NCBI RefSeq assembly: GCF_001438845.1
Contig: NZ_JQCL01000054.1
Location: 34,090 to 98,089, forward strand
Length of the DNA stretch: 64,000 bases
Source: Lactiplantibacillus xiangfangensis
GTDB taxonomy: Bacteria; Bacillota; Bacilli; Lactobacillales; Lactobacillaceae
Direction of reading: 5' to 3'
Positions within the stretch are counted from its first letter, which is position 1. Each line of letters begins with the position of its first letter. Below the pieces are notes generated by a model. The model searched no databases, was not told the DNA's origin, and was given only the letters and a program-made list of their open reading frames with translations. Below, piece by piece: positions 46,752 through 56,229 of this stretch. A program made the translations under genes and the position numbers.

Positions 46752-48185
46752 TTATTTAATTTGTTGGACCGCGTTACGTCCGGAAAAGGCGGCGTATCCC
46801 GCCGTACTGCCGGGTAGTGTGACCGCGTACGTGTCCCCAACTAACATCCCAGCTGCGTCGTTTCCGGCAGCGTATAATCCGGGAACTGGGTAACCGTGAC
46901 TGTTTAAGACCGCATTGGCTTCGTCTACTCGTAAGCCACCCAGCGCACACGCCATCCCAACACCTAACTCAACGGCGTAGAACGGCCCCTGACTCAAGCC
47001 GGTCAAGTACGGTGCCGCCTTACCGAAGTCCGCATCGGCACCGGATGCAACTAGCTGATTATAGTGCGCAATTGTTTCAGGTAACTGAACAAGGTTCAAC
47101 TTTTCTGCGAGTTCTTCAACCGTCGCACCTTTGGTTAAGTACTTCGCGCCACTAGCCGTATCGTGCTCAAGTTCCGTTTGTAATTGGTCAAACTTGTCCG
47201 GCGAAACCGGTGAGTTGCCCACTTCTTTATATAACCCAACATGAGTCAGGTGGTCAATGGCGGCTTGGTCCAAAATGGAGAAGGTCCGGGCCTGCGTCAA
47301 AATGGCGCCACCGGCATGGCACATATTGTCATTAACATCCTCATTGACGAAGCGCTCACCACGTTCGTTGACCCAGAGAATGGCTTCCTGCGTTGCAGCG
47401 GCCGCTAACTGTGATGCCATGTGGACAAATGGTGGCTGTTGGCGGTCGTAAATCGCACCGCCACCGTACTGAATTGCGCCCATTTGATAATGGGCCGCAC
47501 CAGCTTGCCAGGCCAACTGCATACCATCGCCCGTTGATTTACCGTCACTGACTGAGAGCAACCGCTTAAAGAACGGCGTACGTTTTTGAATTAATTCGGG
47601 ATTATCCACGTACCCACCGGTGGCTAAAATGACGTTGTTCGTCTTCAAGTCACGCGTCTGACCGGTCGCCTCATTCATGACAACTAGCCCAGCAACTTGC
47701 CCGTTTTCCATTAGGACCCGTTCAGCACCCGTACTCATCGCAAATTCAATTCCGAGTGCTTGTGCCTTTTCAAATAAGACCGTGACCGCCGCATGACCGC
47801 CACCGGCAAAGCTATGAATCGTTGGCCAACTTTTACCCTGACCGCCGACCTTGCTGAACTTAACTCCTAGGTCGTGTAGCCAATCAATCGTGGCCCCACT
47901 CTGATCAATCAATTTCTTCAGATGGGGCGCACTCGCTTCATAATGCGAGTAGTCCAGTTCTGATTGGAGTAACTTCGTGCGGTCAATGTGAATGCCAGTT
48001 TGCTTTTGCAAATAGCTGTCAACACCCATCGCACCTTCAACGTAATTCCCATCGCCGCCAATCGTTCGGCCTTTTTCTAACACTAAGGTGGTCAAGTGCT
48101 TTTCACCAGCACTCACAGCGGCCGCCAACCCGGCTAAGCCACCACCGACGATGACTAAATCATACTGACTTTGTTTTGGAATCAT
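46752..48185 (-). CDS. FAD-dependent oxidoreductase, fumarate-reductase-flavoprotein-like
   Basis: The product is 477 residues. The N-terminal FAD motif is VIVGGGLAGLAAAVSAGEK; a Glu (VLEKG) follows for ribose binding. The middle shows WVNERGERFVNEDVNDN, and GLYAAGNDAAGM with PGSTAGYAAFSGR ends the FAD_binding_2 fold. There is no FMN-binding domain and no signal peptide. Such enzymes reduce or desaturate C=C bonds next to a carbonyl (fumarate, urocanate, ketosteroid and others). The substrate is unknown. It is the third gene of an operon with an SDR and a second flavoprotein. Confidence 0.85.
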   Translation of the reverse strand: MIPKQSQYDLVIVGGGLAGLAAAVSAGEKHLTTLVLEKGRTIGGDGNYVEGAMGVDSYLQKQTGIHIDRTKLLQSELDYSHYEASAPHLKKLIDQSGATIDWLHDLGVKFSKVGGQGKSWPTIHSFAGGGHAAVTVLFEKAQALGIEFAMSTGAERVLMENGQVAGLVVMNEATGQTRDLKTNNVILATGGYVDNPELIQKRTPFFKRLLSVSDGKSTGDGMQLAWQAGAAHYQMGAIQYGGGAIYDRQQPPFVHMASQLAAAATQEAILWVNERGERFVNEDVNDNMCHAGGAILTQARTFSILDQAAIDHLTHVGLYKEVGNSPVSPDKFDQLQTELEHDTASGAKYLTKGATVEELAEKLNLVQLPETIAHYNQLVASGADADFGKAAPYLTGLSQGPFYAVELGVGMACALGGLRVDEANAVLNSHGYPVPGLYAAGNDAAGMLVGDTYAVTLPGSTAGYAAFSGRNAVQQIK

Positions 48186-48201
48186 GTTCAGTCCCCCTCG
48201 T

Positions 48202-48936
48202 CTATTTCAAACCAACCGAGACACCGCCATCACTCAAGATCGTTTGCCCCGTCATGAAGGTGGCCTCACTAGCAACGAAGACGAACACTTTAGCAACTTC
48301 AGCCGCCGTTTCGTAACGTTTCATTGGAACCGTTGGTAAAATTTTTTCAAGAAAACCGCCGTCGTTTAACGGGGTCTTCGTTAACCCTGGTGCCACACAG
48401 TTGACCCGAATATTATCCGCAGCGTAGTCCACCGCGGCGGCCTGCGTCATCCCCATAATGCCGTTTTTAGCAGCGTTATAGGCACCCATGCCACCAGGAT
48501 TGTAAATACTGCCGAGCGCACCGGTATTCACAATTGAGCCAAAGCCCTGTTTCAAGAATAATTTAATTTCTGCACGCATGCAGCGGAAGGTGCCCCGTAA
48601 GTCAAGGTCGATCGTGCTATCAAAATCCTTATCCGTTAATTCCGCAAAGGGTTTAAGCGTCCCGCCACCGGCATTGTTCATCACGTAGTCTAAGTGACCA
48701 AAGTCAGCCATGATTTGGTCCAACCCGGCTTGAATACTGTCGTTATCCATCACGTTCATGACCAGACCGACGATTTTTCCGTCGTACTTGCCGGCCAAAG
48801 TCTTGGCAACGTCCGTGACTTTTGGATTATAGTCTGCCAACACGACATCGGCGCCCTGTTTGGCAAATTCTTCACTTATAGCAAAACCAATTCCTTGTGC
48901 AGCACCCGTTACCATTGCAACTTTATCTTTTAACAT
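48202..48936 (-). CDS. Short-chain dehydrogenase/reductase
   Basis: The product is 244 residues. It has TGAAQGIG for the cofactor, NNAGGG, and YNAAK with Ser-like GALGSIYNPGG; the usual catalytic Ser in the fifth strand appears as NTGALGS. ADYNP after the second strand suggests NAD. It sits between two flavoproteins (3 nt after one, 16 nt before the other), so it probably acts on the same pathway, for example alcohol/ketone interconversion before C=C reduction. Confidence 0.87.
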   Translation of the reverse strand: MLKDKVAMVTGAAQGIGFAISEEFAKQGADVVLADYNPKVTDVAKTLAGKYDGKIVGLVMNVMDNDSIQAGLDQIMADFGHLDYVMNNAGGGTLKPFAELTDKDFDSTIDLDLRGTFRCMRAEIKLFLKQGFGSIVNTGALGSIYNPGGMGAYNAAKNGIMGMTQAAAVDYAADNIRVNCVAPGLTKTPLNDGGFLEKILPTVPMKRYETAAEVAKVFVFVASEATFMTGQTILSDGGVSVGLK

Positions 48937-48939
48937 GAG

Positions 48940-50433
48940 CTATGCCTCCACTTTTGCTTGTTTCAAACTCTTAACGGCTTCCTGTGCGGCGATCCAACCA
49001 GAGACAAAGGCAAAACCGTTCGCAATGCCTTCATAACTTGGATAACCGTCAGAGTACAAGCCATTCACATTATTACCAACAACGTATAAATCCTTAATTG
49101 GCGCTCCCGCCGTCGTGACGGGTTCGCAATTGCGGTTCACGTTGACCCCATCCAAAGTCCCTAAGATGGCACAATGTTCCACGATTGCGTACACCGGACC
49201 GTCCGTCACACCAAATAGCAATTCGTCACTCGGCTTCAAGAAAACGTCGTCTTCATGCTGGTCAACAGCTTGGTTGTAAGATTGAACGCTGCGCTGTAAA
49301 GCTGCTAGTGAGAGGTTCAATTTAGTTGCCAAGTCCGCGAGTGAATCGGCTTTAACCACTTCTCCCGTTTGAATGGCCGCGTCAAAGTCCGTTTGAATAT
49401 TTGGTAGTGGCCCAACGGTCGTCCGGGGTGTCTGCCCAACTTCACAAAATTGACGTTCGAACGTATCTTCTAGTGGAACTTCGTGCGTCTTAAAGTGGTC
49501 AAGCGTCTTTTGATCTAAGAGTACGTAGTATTTGCCTTGGACGTTATGCGCAGCGTTCGCCCACATTGCAAAGTCGTAAACGGCGTCCTCGTTGACAAAC
49601 CGGTTAGCCGTTTTGTCCAACCATAACAACGGAAGATTGGTCAACGTTTCAACGCTACTGTCCCGCCGCATTGGGTTAATTTGAAGACTTGGGGCGCAAC
49701 CATGCGCGAAGAGGACCGGGGTATGGGTCGTATCGGCACCGAGCTTTTTGGCTAATTTGATCCCCGTACCTTCTGCCTTACGTTCACCTAAATTTAAAAA
49801 TTCATCGGCATCGGCGTACTTAGCTTTCATCATGTCAGGGTCACCGCAGTAACCACCGTCCGCAAAAATCACTTTGCTAGTTTCAATGCGCGTCTTCGTT
49901 CCCGACTGGTCAGCGACGATGACGGCCTTTAATCCGTCACTGTAATCCAGATCAACCGCGGCCGTCTCCGTCAAGACCTGATTGCCCTCCGCAATAAATT
50001 TAGCTGGTAATTGATCCCAGTTCGCCATTTTTTCCTTGAAATTATTGAACTTATGATAGACTAGCGGATCATTTAAATGCGCTTTTTGTTCACTTTGTTC
50101 CACCGTAACGGGCAGCCCCATGGCCGTCATCCGGTCAATGTTGGCGCCAGAAAGTTTCAAGAAGCGGGCTAATAATTCCCCGTTTACAAAGTAGTGGTTA
50201 TAATCGGTCAATCCTTTGAAGGCCTCTGCGTAACCGTATTTAACGCATTGGGCTTGTTGCTGCTTTGAATTAACGGCGAAGACCCCATGAGCACCAAACT
50301 TGCCGGCACCACCAACTTTGTCACCACGTTCCAATAAAATAAATGGGATTTTTTGTTGGTATAATTCAAAAGCCGCCGAAATTCCTGCTGAGCCAGAACC
50401 GACTACGACAACCGCTGTTGATAACGTTTTCAT
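48940..50433 (-). CDS. FAD-dependent oxidoreductase, fumarate-reductase-flavoprotein-like
   Basis: The product is 497 residues from the ATG at 50431-50433 (AAAGGGTGAA upstream). It has the FAD motif VVVGSGSAGISAAFELY, LLERGDKVGG, WLDKTANRFVNEDAVYDFAMWANA and the C-terminal DLYVVGNNVNGLYSDGYPSYEG. It is about 30% like the genes at 46752 and 52750 by eye, closest to the latter. First gene of the operon, downstream of a LysR gene on the same strand. The substrate is unknown. Confidence 0.85.
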   Translation of the reverse strand: MKTLSTAVVVVGSGSAGISAAFELYQQKIPFILLERGDKVGGAGKFGAHGVFAVNSKQQQAQCVKYGYAEAFKGLTDYNHYFVNGELLARFLKLSGANIDRMTAMGLPVTVEQSEQKAHLNDPLVYHKFNNFKEKMANWDQLPAKFIAEGNQVLTETAAVDLDYSDGLKAVIVADQSGTKTRIETSKVIFADGGYCGDPDMMKAKYADADEFLNLGERKAEGTGIKLAKKLGADTTHTPVLFAHGCAPSLQINPMRRDSSVETLTNLPLLWLDKTANRFVNEDAVYDFAMWANAAHNVQGKYYVLLDQKTLDHFKTHEVPLEDTFERQFCEVGQTPRTTVGPLPNIQTDFDAAIQTGEVVKADSLADLATKLNLSLAALQRSVQSYNQAVDQHEDDVFLKPSDELLFGVTDGPVYAIVEHCAILGTLDGVNVNRNCEPVTTAGAPIKDLYVVGNNVNGLYSDGYPSYEGIANGFAFVSGWIAAQEAVKSLKQAKVEA

Positions 50434-50477
50434 TTTAAAATTCACCCTTTCATGCGAATTCATCTTTCAATAACTAT

Positions 50478-50497
50478 ATTGTATATTGATTCACAAT
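50478..50497. promoter_or_regulatory. LysR-box-like inverted repeat
   Basis: ATTGT and ACAAT arms 10 nt apart (T-N-A type) lie between the LysR gene and the flavoprotein operon start, near a TATACA -10-like string on the minus strand. Confidence 0.4.
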
Positions 50498-50532
50498 TTA
50501 GGGCCAACACATAAAAGTTGTCACAGATAACC

Positions 50533-51405
50533 TCAGCTTATCGCTTGCGTTAAAAGTTTAAACACATCACTATTAGCCGTACTATTCATCGCAACGACCA
50601 CTTTAAAAGCTTGTTTTAAATGCGCGGGTGTATATCTGTAGATATTTTCACAATTATCCGGAATTTTAAAGTTTTCGGGGACAAACGTTACCCCACCACT
50701 AAAGTTCACATTCATGCAGGCGGCCGCAAAACTATTAACGCCGGAAACCTGCTGATAGTCCCACGGTCCTTGGCGATAGGCCTTTAACATTGCTTCTTGA
50801 ATATCGGAGATTCCGGTCGACTGCCAATATTGTAAGTAAAACGTTGATTTCCGGGCTAATGCCGGTAAGTCTTGCGGGTCGGGGGCCGTCGCAACTTCCG
50901 TAGCATTAAATAGCAAATCGAAATTGATCGCCTTAAACGGCACGGTCCGCAGTTTGGCATTATTTAAGAACGCCAACTCAAACCCAACCAGCATGTCGTA
51001 ATCGCCCTTGATCAGGCGGCTAATACTGTGATTAAAGGCTTCTTCATCAAAATTAACCTGCATGCGCGCCGGAAATCGGTTTGCTAATTCAGCCGCATCG
51101 TCTGCTAGGCCTTGCAAAAAGTGAATGCGGACTAACTGATCAGGGTGCGTATCCGGGTGCCGCCAAATTTCATTATAGGAATTCAAAATATCCACAGCAC
51201 GGTGATAGAATCGTTCCCCGACCGGCGTCAGCGCAAACTGCCCCGCGGAACGGTGTAACAAGCGTTGACCTAGTGAATTTTCCAATTTGCTGATGGCGGA
51301 ACTGACCGCCGTCTCCGAAACATAATTCCGTTTGGCGGCCGAACTGAATCCGTGGGTCTGAACCACATCGACAAAATACTTCATTGGCATCAAGTTATAA
51401 TTCAT
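50533..51405 (-). CDS. LysR-family transcriptional regulator
   Basis: The product is 290 residues. The helix-turn-helix is in HGFSSAAKRNYVSETAVSSAISKLENSLGQRLLHR, followed by a LysR effector domain with short sequence conservation. It is located between the MFS and flavoprotein genes, all leftward, and probably regulates the island. Confidence 0.85.
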   Translation of the reverse strand: MNYNLMPMKYFVDVVQTHGFSSAAKRNYVSETAVSSAISKLENSLGQRLLHRSAGQFALTPVGERFYHRAVDILNSYNEIWRHPDTHPDQLVRIHFLQGLADDAAELANRFPARMQVNFDEEAFNHSISRLIKGDYDMLVGFELAFLNNAKLRTVPFKAINFDLLFNATEVATAPDPQDLPALARKSTFYLQYWQSTGISDIQEAMLKAYRQGPWDYQQVSGVNSFAAACMNVNFSGGVTFVPENFKIPDNCENIYRYTPAHLKQAFKVVVAMNSTANSDVFKLLTQAIS

Positions 51406-51540
51406 GACTAATCCCTACTTTCATGTCCGGTTTTGTTTGCGTAACTTCCAAGTTCGTAATCGTTGATTTCATTTTACCAGAAGCAAAAAATACTCGTAAC
51501 GCCATACAAGAATTTGCAGGCATCACGAGTACTAAAATAT

Positions 51541-52731
51541 TTAATTTAACGCATCTTGAACGAGCTTTTTCTGGAAGTTTAATAGAATGCAAGCTACACC
51601 TAAAATCAAAGCAATAATGCCACTAACGGAAAAGACGTTCAAGCCCATGTTCTCTACGACACTGGTCAACGGATTAATAATAAACGGACTGACGACCCCA
51701 CCAACAGAATAGATGGCGACGTAAACACCCAAGGCCATTGACACACTACTCTTACCAACTGAAATCGAAATCAAGTACGGGAATTGGCCCATCGCAATAC
51801 TCATCGCCGCACCGACGAAGAAGCTACCAATGAATGCTAACAATAAGGAATGGCCAAACCCAACAAGCAAGTACGATAAGCCGTAGATGATAAATGACAT
51901 TGAGATCGAGGTGTATTTGAACTTCTTCCCAATCACACCAACAATCAAGCCACATAGCATCCCGCCAATTAATGAAATGGTCGACGTTAACGCGGCCTGC
52001 GACGTTGCACCCAGTTTTTCTTGAACAACGAACAAGGAAATGTTGTTATTCAAGACGTTGTTCAGTAACATGACGAAGAATCCCCAGAAAGCACAGTAGA
52101 ACACGTACTTATTTAGTTGAATTTTTTCATTACTACTACCATCATCTTGGTTAACTGCTTCTGGGTGGAAAGGTACTAAGGCTAGCGTAACGATCAAAAC
52201 TAACAGCGAGAAAATGTAGATCCAATAGTTATTGACCCACGTATTCGTCGCGGCTAATTGGCCACCACCCATGATGAAGATGATCCCACCAATATTCGTG
52301 AAAGTGGTCGTTAACCCCATCGTTGATTGCCGTTCCTTTTCAGGCAACATTTGAGAAATCAAAACTTGTGATAAGTTCGTGCAAGCACCTTGCCCCAACC
52401 CGACTAAGCATGAACAAAGGAGTAGGAATGCGAAGCTGGTATGAAAAGCAAGTGGTAAGAATCCCCCGATAACAACTAGTATAATCGCACTGATTGTCAA
52501 CGTTTTAAGATTGATTTTGCTAGCAGTCAGCTTCCCAATAATTAATCCTGCCAACATCATAAATAGGTTCGGTAATGAGGTCAGCATTTGGACGCTAGTA
52601 TTACTCAGTGCAAAGTTTTTCGCAATCGCTGCGTAGGATGGCGTAATCGCTAACGCTGCCATCCCCATCGTACTAACCGCCAAAACACCAATTCTAGTTT
52701 TCGAAACATATGCTTTACTTGGTGTGTCCAT
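51541..52731 (-). CDS. MFS transporter
   Basis: The product is 396 residues from the ATG at 52729-52731 (AAGGGGG upstream). Twelve hydrophobic segments are visible. It has no sequence motif I can tie to a substrate. It follows a flavoprotein gene by 18 nt, so it may import or export the flavoprotein substrate or product, for example an unsaturated organic acid. Confidence 0.85.
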   Translation of the reverse strand: MDTPSKAYVSKTRIGVLAVSTMGMAALAITPSYAAIAKNFALSNTSVQMLTSLPNLFMMLAGLIIGKLTASKINLKTLTISAIILVVIGGFLPLAFHTSFAFLLLCSCLVGLGQGACTNLSQVLISQMLPEKERQSTMGLTTTFTNIGGIIFIMGGGQLAATNTWVNNYWIYIFSLLVLIVTLALVPFHPEAVNQDDGSSNEKIQLNKYVFYCAFWGFFVMLLNNVLNNNISLFVVQEKLGATSQAALTSTISLIGGMLCGLIVGVIGKKFKYTSISMSFIIYGLSYLLVGFGHSLLLAFIGSFFVGAAMSIAMGQFPYLISISVGKSSVSMALGVYVAIYSVGGVVSPFIINPLTSVVENMGLNVFSVSGIIALILGVACILLNFQKKLVQDALN

Positions 52732-52749
52732 AATCAAAAGCCCCCTTAA

Positions 52750-54261
52750 CTAATGTGACGACACCGTTGCAGGTGCTGCTTTGACATAGTCAGCCGCACT
52801 CGTCCCGGCAATTCGGCCAGAAGTCCACGTAAATCCAGAAGCTAACCCTTCAAAGGCAGGATAGCTATGGCCTTCGTAGTAGCCACCAGCATTGGCACCA
52901 CCCGTATAAAGACCTGGGATTGGTTTGAAATTATCGTCTAATACGGCAAGGTTCTCATCGACCCGGACACCACCGACAGTCCCAAGGTAGGCCGCCTGAC
53001 TGATAAGGGCGTAGAACGGCCCCTTTTCAACTGAGTAAGCCAGTGATTTAGTAGACTTACCAAATTCTTGATCATCCTGGTTATGAACGGCTTGATTATA
53101 AGTATCAACCGTCTTAACAAAGTCATCAGCGTTGAATCCCGCCTTGGTAGCTAATTCAGTCAACGTTGCGCCGCGGTAAGCCGTTTCACCTTGAATGGCT
53201 TCTTCAGCCAACTTGGTAAAGTCACCACGACCTGTTGCCGCACCGGGGCCAGCTTGGGAAACTTCTTCCGCGTTCTTATCAGCTGTAAAAGTATCCAGAG
53301 TGGCTTGATCAACAACGAATAAATACTTCCCACCTTGTGACCAAGCGGCGTTGGCCCATTCAACGGTGTCGTAAACAACGTCTTCGTTAGTAAAGCGCTT
53401 TCCTTTTTTGTTAACCCAAAGTTGTGGCGTTAACAATAGTTGCGTCAACGCGTTTGATGAGAAACCGGCCAAATGTTTTGCGGAAGTCTTTTGGGTCACT
53501 TTTGATTTTGCTAACTGGGCTGCATGAATCAAAGCGTGACTGTCAATATCCGTTGCACCGGCTTTGACCATTGCGCTCATGCCTTCACCATCGTTTGGAA
53601 CCCCTAAGGTCCGCAAATCAGAAGTGTGCATGGTCTTAGCAACCTTTTTCGCATCGCCACCGTAGCCACCAGTTGCAACAATCACTGCTTGGGCATTGAT
53701 CGTTAATTGATCACCATCATCAGTTGTCGCAGTAACGCCGGCGACTTTGCCATCGGCCATAATCAAGTCGGTCATGGTTGTCTTAAATTGAAACTTAACG
53801 CCGGCGTCTTCCAAGGTTTGTTGGATCCGTTGATAGCTTTCATCTTTATGTTGGTACATGTGGTATGAACCGCCACGATAATCATTATTACGATGTGCAA
53901 ATTGCGTCGTTTTGGCCGTTGGGTTCAGTTTAATTTCCATACCTAATTTTTCCAACCAAGCTAACGTGTCCGCTGAACGATTGACAATCCGTGCTAATAA
54001 AACACCGTTGGACAAGTAGTGGTTATAATTTGCTAATTCCGAGATCGCCGTTTTAGTCGACATTTTCATGCCAGCTGCCCGTTGTTCCTTGGAATCAATT
54101 GCGAAAAAGCCACTTGAGATTTTCGTATTCCCACCAATTTGGGGTTGTTTTTCAATCACTAAAACTTTTAACCCTTTTTCAGCAGCGGCGTACGCAGCCG
54201 CTAAGCCAGTACCACCCGTACCAGCAACTAAAACATCAGTATTCATCGTTGTATTTGTCAT
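52750..54261 (-). CDS. FAD-dependent oxidoreductase, fumarate-reductase-flavoprotein-like
   Basis: The product is 503 residues. FAD motif VLVAGTGGTGLAAAYAAAEKG, IEKQPQIGGNTKISSGFF, RTLGVPNDGEGMSAMVKAGA, WVNKKGKRFTNEDVVYDTVEW, and GLYTGGANAGGYYEGHSYPAFEGLASGF at the end. It has no FMN domain. It is divergent from an AraC gene and leads an operon with the MFS transporter. Confidence 0.86.
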   Translation of the reverse strand: MTNTTMNTDVLVAGTGGTGLAAAYAAAEKGLKVLVIEKQPQIGGNTKISSGFFAIDSKEQRAAGMKMSTKTAISELANYNHYLSNGVLLARIVNRSADTLAWLEKLGMEIKLNPTAKTTQFAHRNNDYRGGSYHMYQHKDESYQRIQQTLEDAGVKFQFKTTMTDLIMADGKVAGVTATTDDGDQLTINAQAVIVATGGYGGDAKKVAKTMHTSDLRTLGVPNDGEGMSAMVKAGATDIDSHALIHAAQLAKSKVTQKTSAKHLAGFSSNALTQLLLTPQLWVNKKGKRFTNEDVVYDTVEWANAAWSQGGKYLFVVDQATLDTFTADKNAEEVSQAGPGAATGRGDFTKLAEEAIQGETAYRGATLTELATKAGFNADDFVKTVDTYNQAVHNQDDQEFGKSTKSLAYSVEKGPFYALISQAAYLGTVGGVRVDENLAVLDDNFKPIPGLYTGGANAGGYYEGHSYPAFEGLASGFTWTSGRIAGTSAADYVKAAPATVSSH

Positions 54262-54306
54262 TCTTGTTCACTCCTTAACTTAATTTCCAAAGTCAGTATA
54301 AAGCTA

Positions 54307-54363
54307 AAAAGTGAACAAGTAGATAGTGTATAATAACTTTATTACTATGAAAATGTCACTTTT
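54307..54363. promoter_or_regulatory. AraC promoter region with inverted repeat
   Basis: AAAAGTGA (54307-54314) and TCACTTTT (54356-54363) flank a TATAAT -10 (54329-54334) reading rightward. The arrangement between the divergent AraC and flavoprotein genes suggests regulator half sites. Confidence 0.45.
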
Positions 54364-54383
54364 CTGTAAATGGAGGAGTACTT

Positions 54384-55283
54384 TTGGCTAGAAATTATCT
54401 GATTACATCCGCATTAACGTTGAAAGAAACTGATTTCAATGACACAAATTTCAAAATTCGCCCACAAAATGAAAACATTAGCGAACCTTTTCACATTCGT
54501 TTTATTGAAAGCTTGTCTCCCTGTGAATTGGACTTGAACGGCAAATACGTTTCCTTAGCGCCATTTGACGTGATTATGATGTCATCCAACAATCCCGTTA
54601 CCCTCAAAAGTTTAGCCGCACCGGCCAACCTACGTGTCTTTTCAGAATGTCTCCATGCGCCTACGCCCTTGAATATGGTGATTGTGGGGGACAATCCCAT
54701 GGTCCACGACCTCATGAATGCCGGCGAACACGAATTACACTACATCGTTTACCGGCACCAAGCCGATCAGATTAAACACAGCTATTTTGACCTACTAGCC
54801 GAACTTGAACGGCAAGATTTAAACGACGTTTTCTTAAACTACCAACGCGAGATGAGCGCGGGACTTTTGCTAACTGAATTGTTACGTAATCATGAACAAA
54901 CCATCTCAATTTCAGACTCCGATTTTCCCGGCACCGACATTCACCACGCCAGCGCTGATACCCAATCCGGACTAATTTTTAATTACTTAGTCCTGCATAA
55001 TCAGGACGCAACGCTACACGGCACCGCTGAACATTTTGGTTATAATAAGAATTACTTTTCAAGATTATGTCAGAATTTATTCAATAAAAGTTTCAGCGAA
55101 CAGTTAGCCTTCATTCGCATTGAGTTAGCAAAACGCATGCTTGCCCTATCAAATAAGACGATTGAAGAAATTTCAGTCGAGTTGGGCTACAAAAATATTA
55201 GTAGTTTCTTTGCCCTCTTCAAACGCGCTGTTGACATGACCCCCAACGATTACCGGGCCAATCACGGATACCGCCGGACATGA
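54384..55283 (+). CDS. AraC-family transcriptional regulator
   Basis: The product is 299 residues with a TTG start at 54384 (GGAGG at 54372-54376). The C-terminal 100 residues carry two helix-turn-helix units (HGTAEHFGYNKNYFSRLCQNLF; TIEEISVELGYKNISSFFALFKR). The N-terminal part resembles a cupin sensor weakly. It probably activates the divergent flavoprotein-MFS operon. Confidence 0.85.
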   Translation: MARNYLITSALTLKETDFNDTNFKIRPQNENISEPFHIRFIESLSPCELDLNGKYVSLAPFDVIMMSSNNPVTLKSLAAPANLRVFSECLHAPTPLNMVIVGDNPMVHDLMNAGEHELHYIVYRHQADQIKHSYFDLLAELERQDLNDVFLNYQREMSAGLLLTELLRNHEQTISISDSDFPGTDIHHASADTQSGLIFNYLVLHNQDATLHGTAEHFGYNKNYFSRLCQNLFNKSFSEQLAFIRIELAKRMLALSNKTIEEISVELGYKNISSFFALFKRAVDMTPNDYRANHGYRRT

Positions 55284-55292
55284 CCAACCGAC

Positions 55293-55366
55293 TGTGGACA
55301 ACTCAGTTGCGAAAGTTATCACCCTGTGGATAACTAAAAAGGCCGTTTTCATAGCACTTATCCCCA
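55293..55366. repeat. DnaA-box cluster, copy A
   Basis: It contains TGTGGACAA (55293-55301), a perfect DnaA box TGTGGATAA (55325-55333) and TTATCCCCA (55358-55366), at 32- and 33-bp intervals. The block TGTGGATAACTAAAA...CACTTATCCCCAAA recurs at 61464-61505 with the same 33-bp interval. The gap 55284-55552 has no gene. Confidence 0.7.
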
Positions 55367-55485
55367 AAATTCACAGGTCATTCGGGATAACTCGCTAAAC
55401 GTGTGCTGCTAGCAGTCCAAAATTCACGCCTCCACTGCTTTATGAGTCACATTCAAAATGCCTTAACCAGTGGCTTTAAAAAGTG

Positions 55486-55514
55486 TTCACCAATCGGTCC
55501 AATCATTGTATAAT
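55486..55514 (+). promoter_or_regulatory. Promoter of the TetR gene (and perhaps oleate hydratase)
   Basis: -35 TTCACC (55486-55491) and -10 TATAAT (55509-55514) are 17 nt apart, 38 nt before the start codon. Confidence 0.65.
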
Positions 55515-55552
55515 AAGTTGCAGCTAACCTTGTAGGGGGGTACTACTGATTC

Positions 55553-56107
55553 ATGCATATCAACACAAAAGAACACCTATCGAACGCTTTAATTCGCGAA
55601 TTGCAACAAACACCCGTCGATAAGATCACGATTCAAACCATCGCCGATGATTGCGGCCTAACTCGGCAAACATTTTATAATCATTTTGCTGATATCTACG
55701 AACTCGTCGAGTGGACGGCCAAACGCGCAACCGCTAGATTACTAGCTAATGTTGCTGATTACGATAACTGGCAACAGGGCTTTCTTAACGTCATGTTGAC
55801 CATTCAAAAGAATCAATACTTGGTTATCAACACCTACCAGTCCGCCTACCGCGATGTATTGGAAAAATACATCTACCAAGTCCTTGATCAGTACATCATC
55901 GCCGTCGTTGAACGCCAAGCACAGGGACTGAACGTGGCACAAGAACATAAGGATTTTATTGCTCATTTCTATAGTTTAGCCTTCATCGCGTTAATCTTTG
56001 ATTGGCTCAAAAGCGGCCTCAAAGCTGATCCCAAAGACATCGTGGAACAAACCGGTGTCTTGATTCAAGGCGATTTTCAAAAAGCACTTCAACGTTATAC
56101 TAAATAA
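55553..56107 (+). CDS. TetR-family transcriptional regulator
   Basis: The product is 184 residues with GTAGGGGGG upstream. The helix-turn-helix is VDKITIQTIADDCGLTRQTFYNHFADIYELVEW, typical of the DhaS/YbiH-like group in lactobacilli. The ligand domain is unassigned. It precedes the oleate hydratase gene and probably controls it in response to fatty acids. Confidence 0.87.
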   Translation: MHINTKEHLSNALIRELQQTPVDKITIQTIADDCGLTRQTFYNHFADIYELVEWTAKRATARLLANVADYDNWQQGFLNVMLTIQKNQYLVINTYQSAYRDVLEKYIYQVLDQYIIAVVERQAQGLNVAQEHKDFIAHFYSLAFIALIFDWLKSGLKADPKDIVEQTGVLIQGDFQKALQRYTK

Positions 56108-56124
56108 GATTTACAATTTTTGTG

Positions 56125-56155
56125 AACTGTCAAAATTTTGACAGTTTATTTTTTT
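56125..56155. promoter_or_regulatory. 22-bp palindrome between TetR and oleate hydratase genes
   Basis: AACTGTCAAAA and TTTTGACAGTT (56125-56146) form a perfect palindrome followed by TATTTTTTTTG. It could be a terminator of the TetR gene. It also contains TTGACA, which could be a -35 of the hydratase gene, so TetR binding is an equal possibility. Confidence 0.6.
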
Positions 56156-56229
56156 TGTCAATTGTTCTCAAAGCAGGCACGACCTATTGTAAAGACAAGC
56201 AAGAAATCCAATTGAAGAAGGCTTTTACA

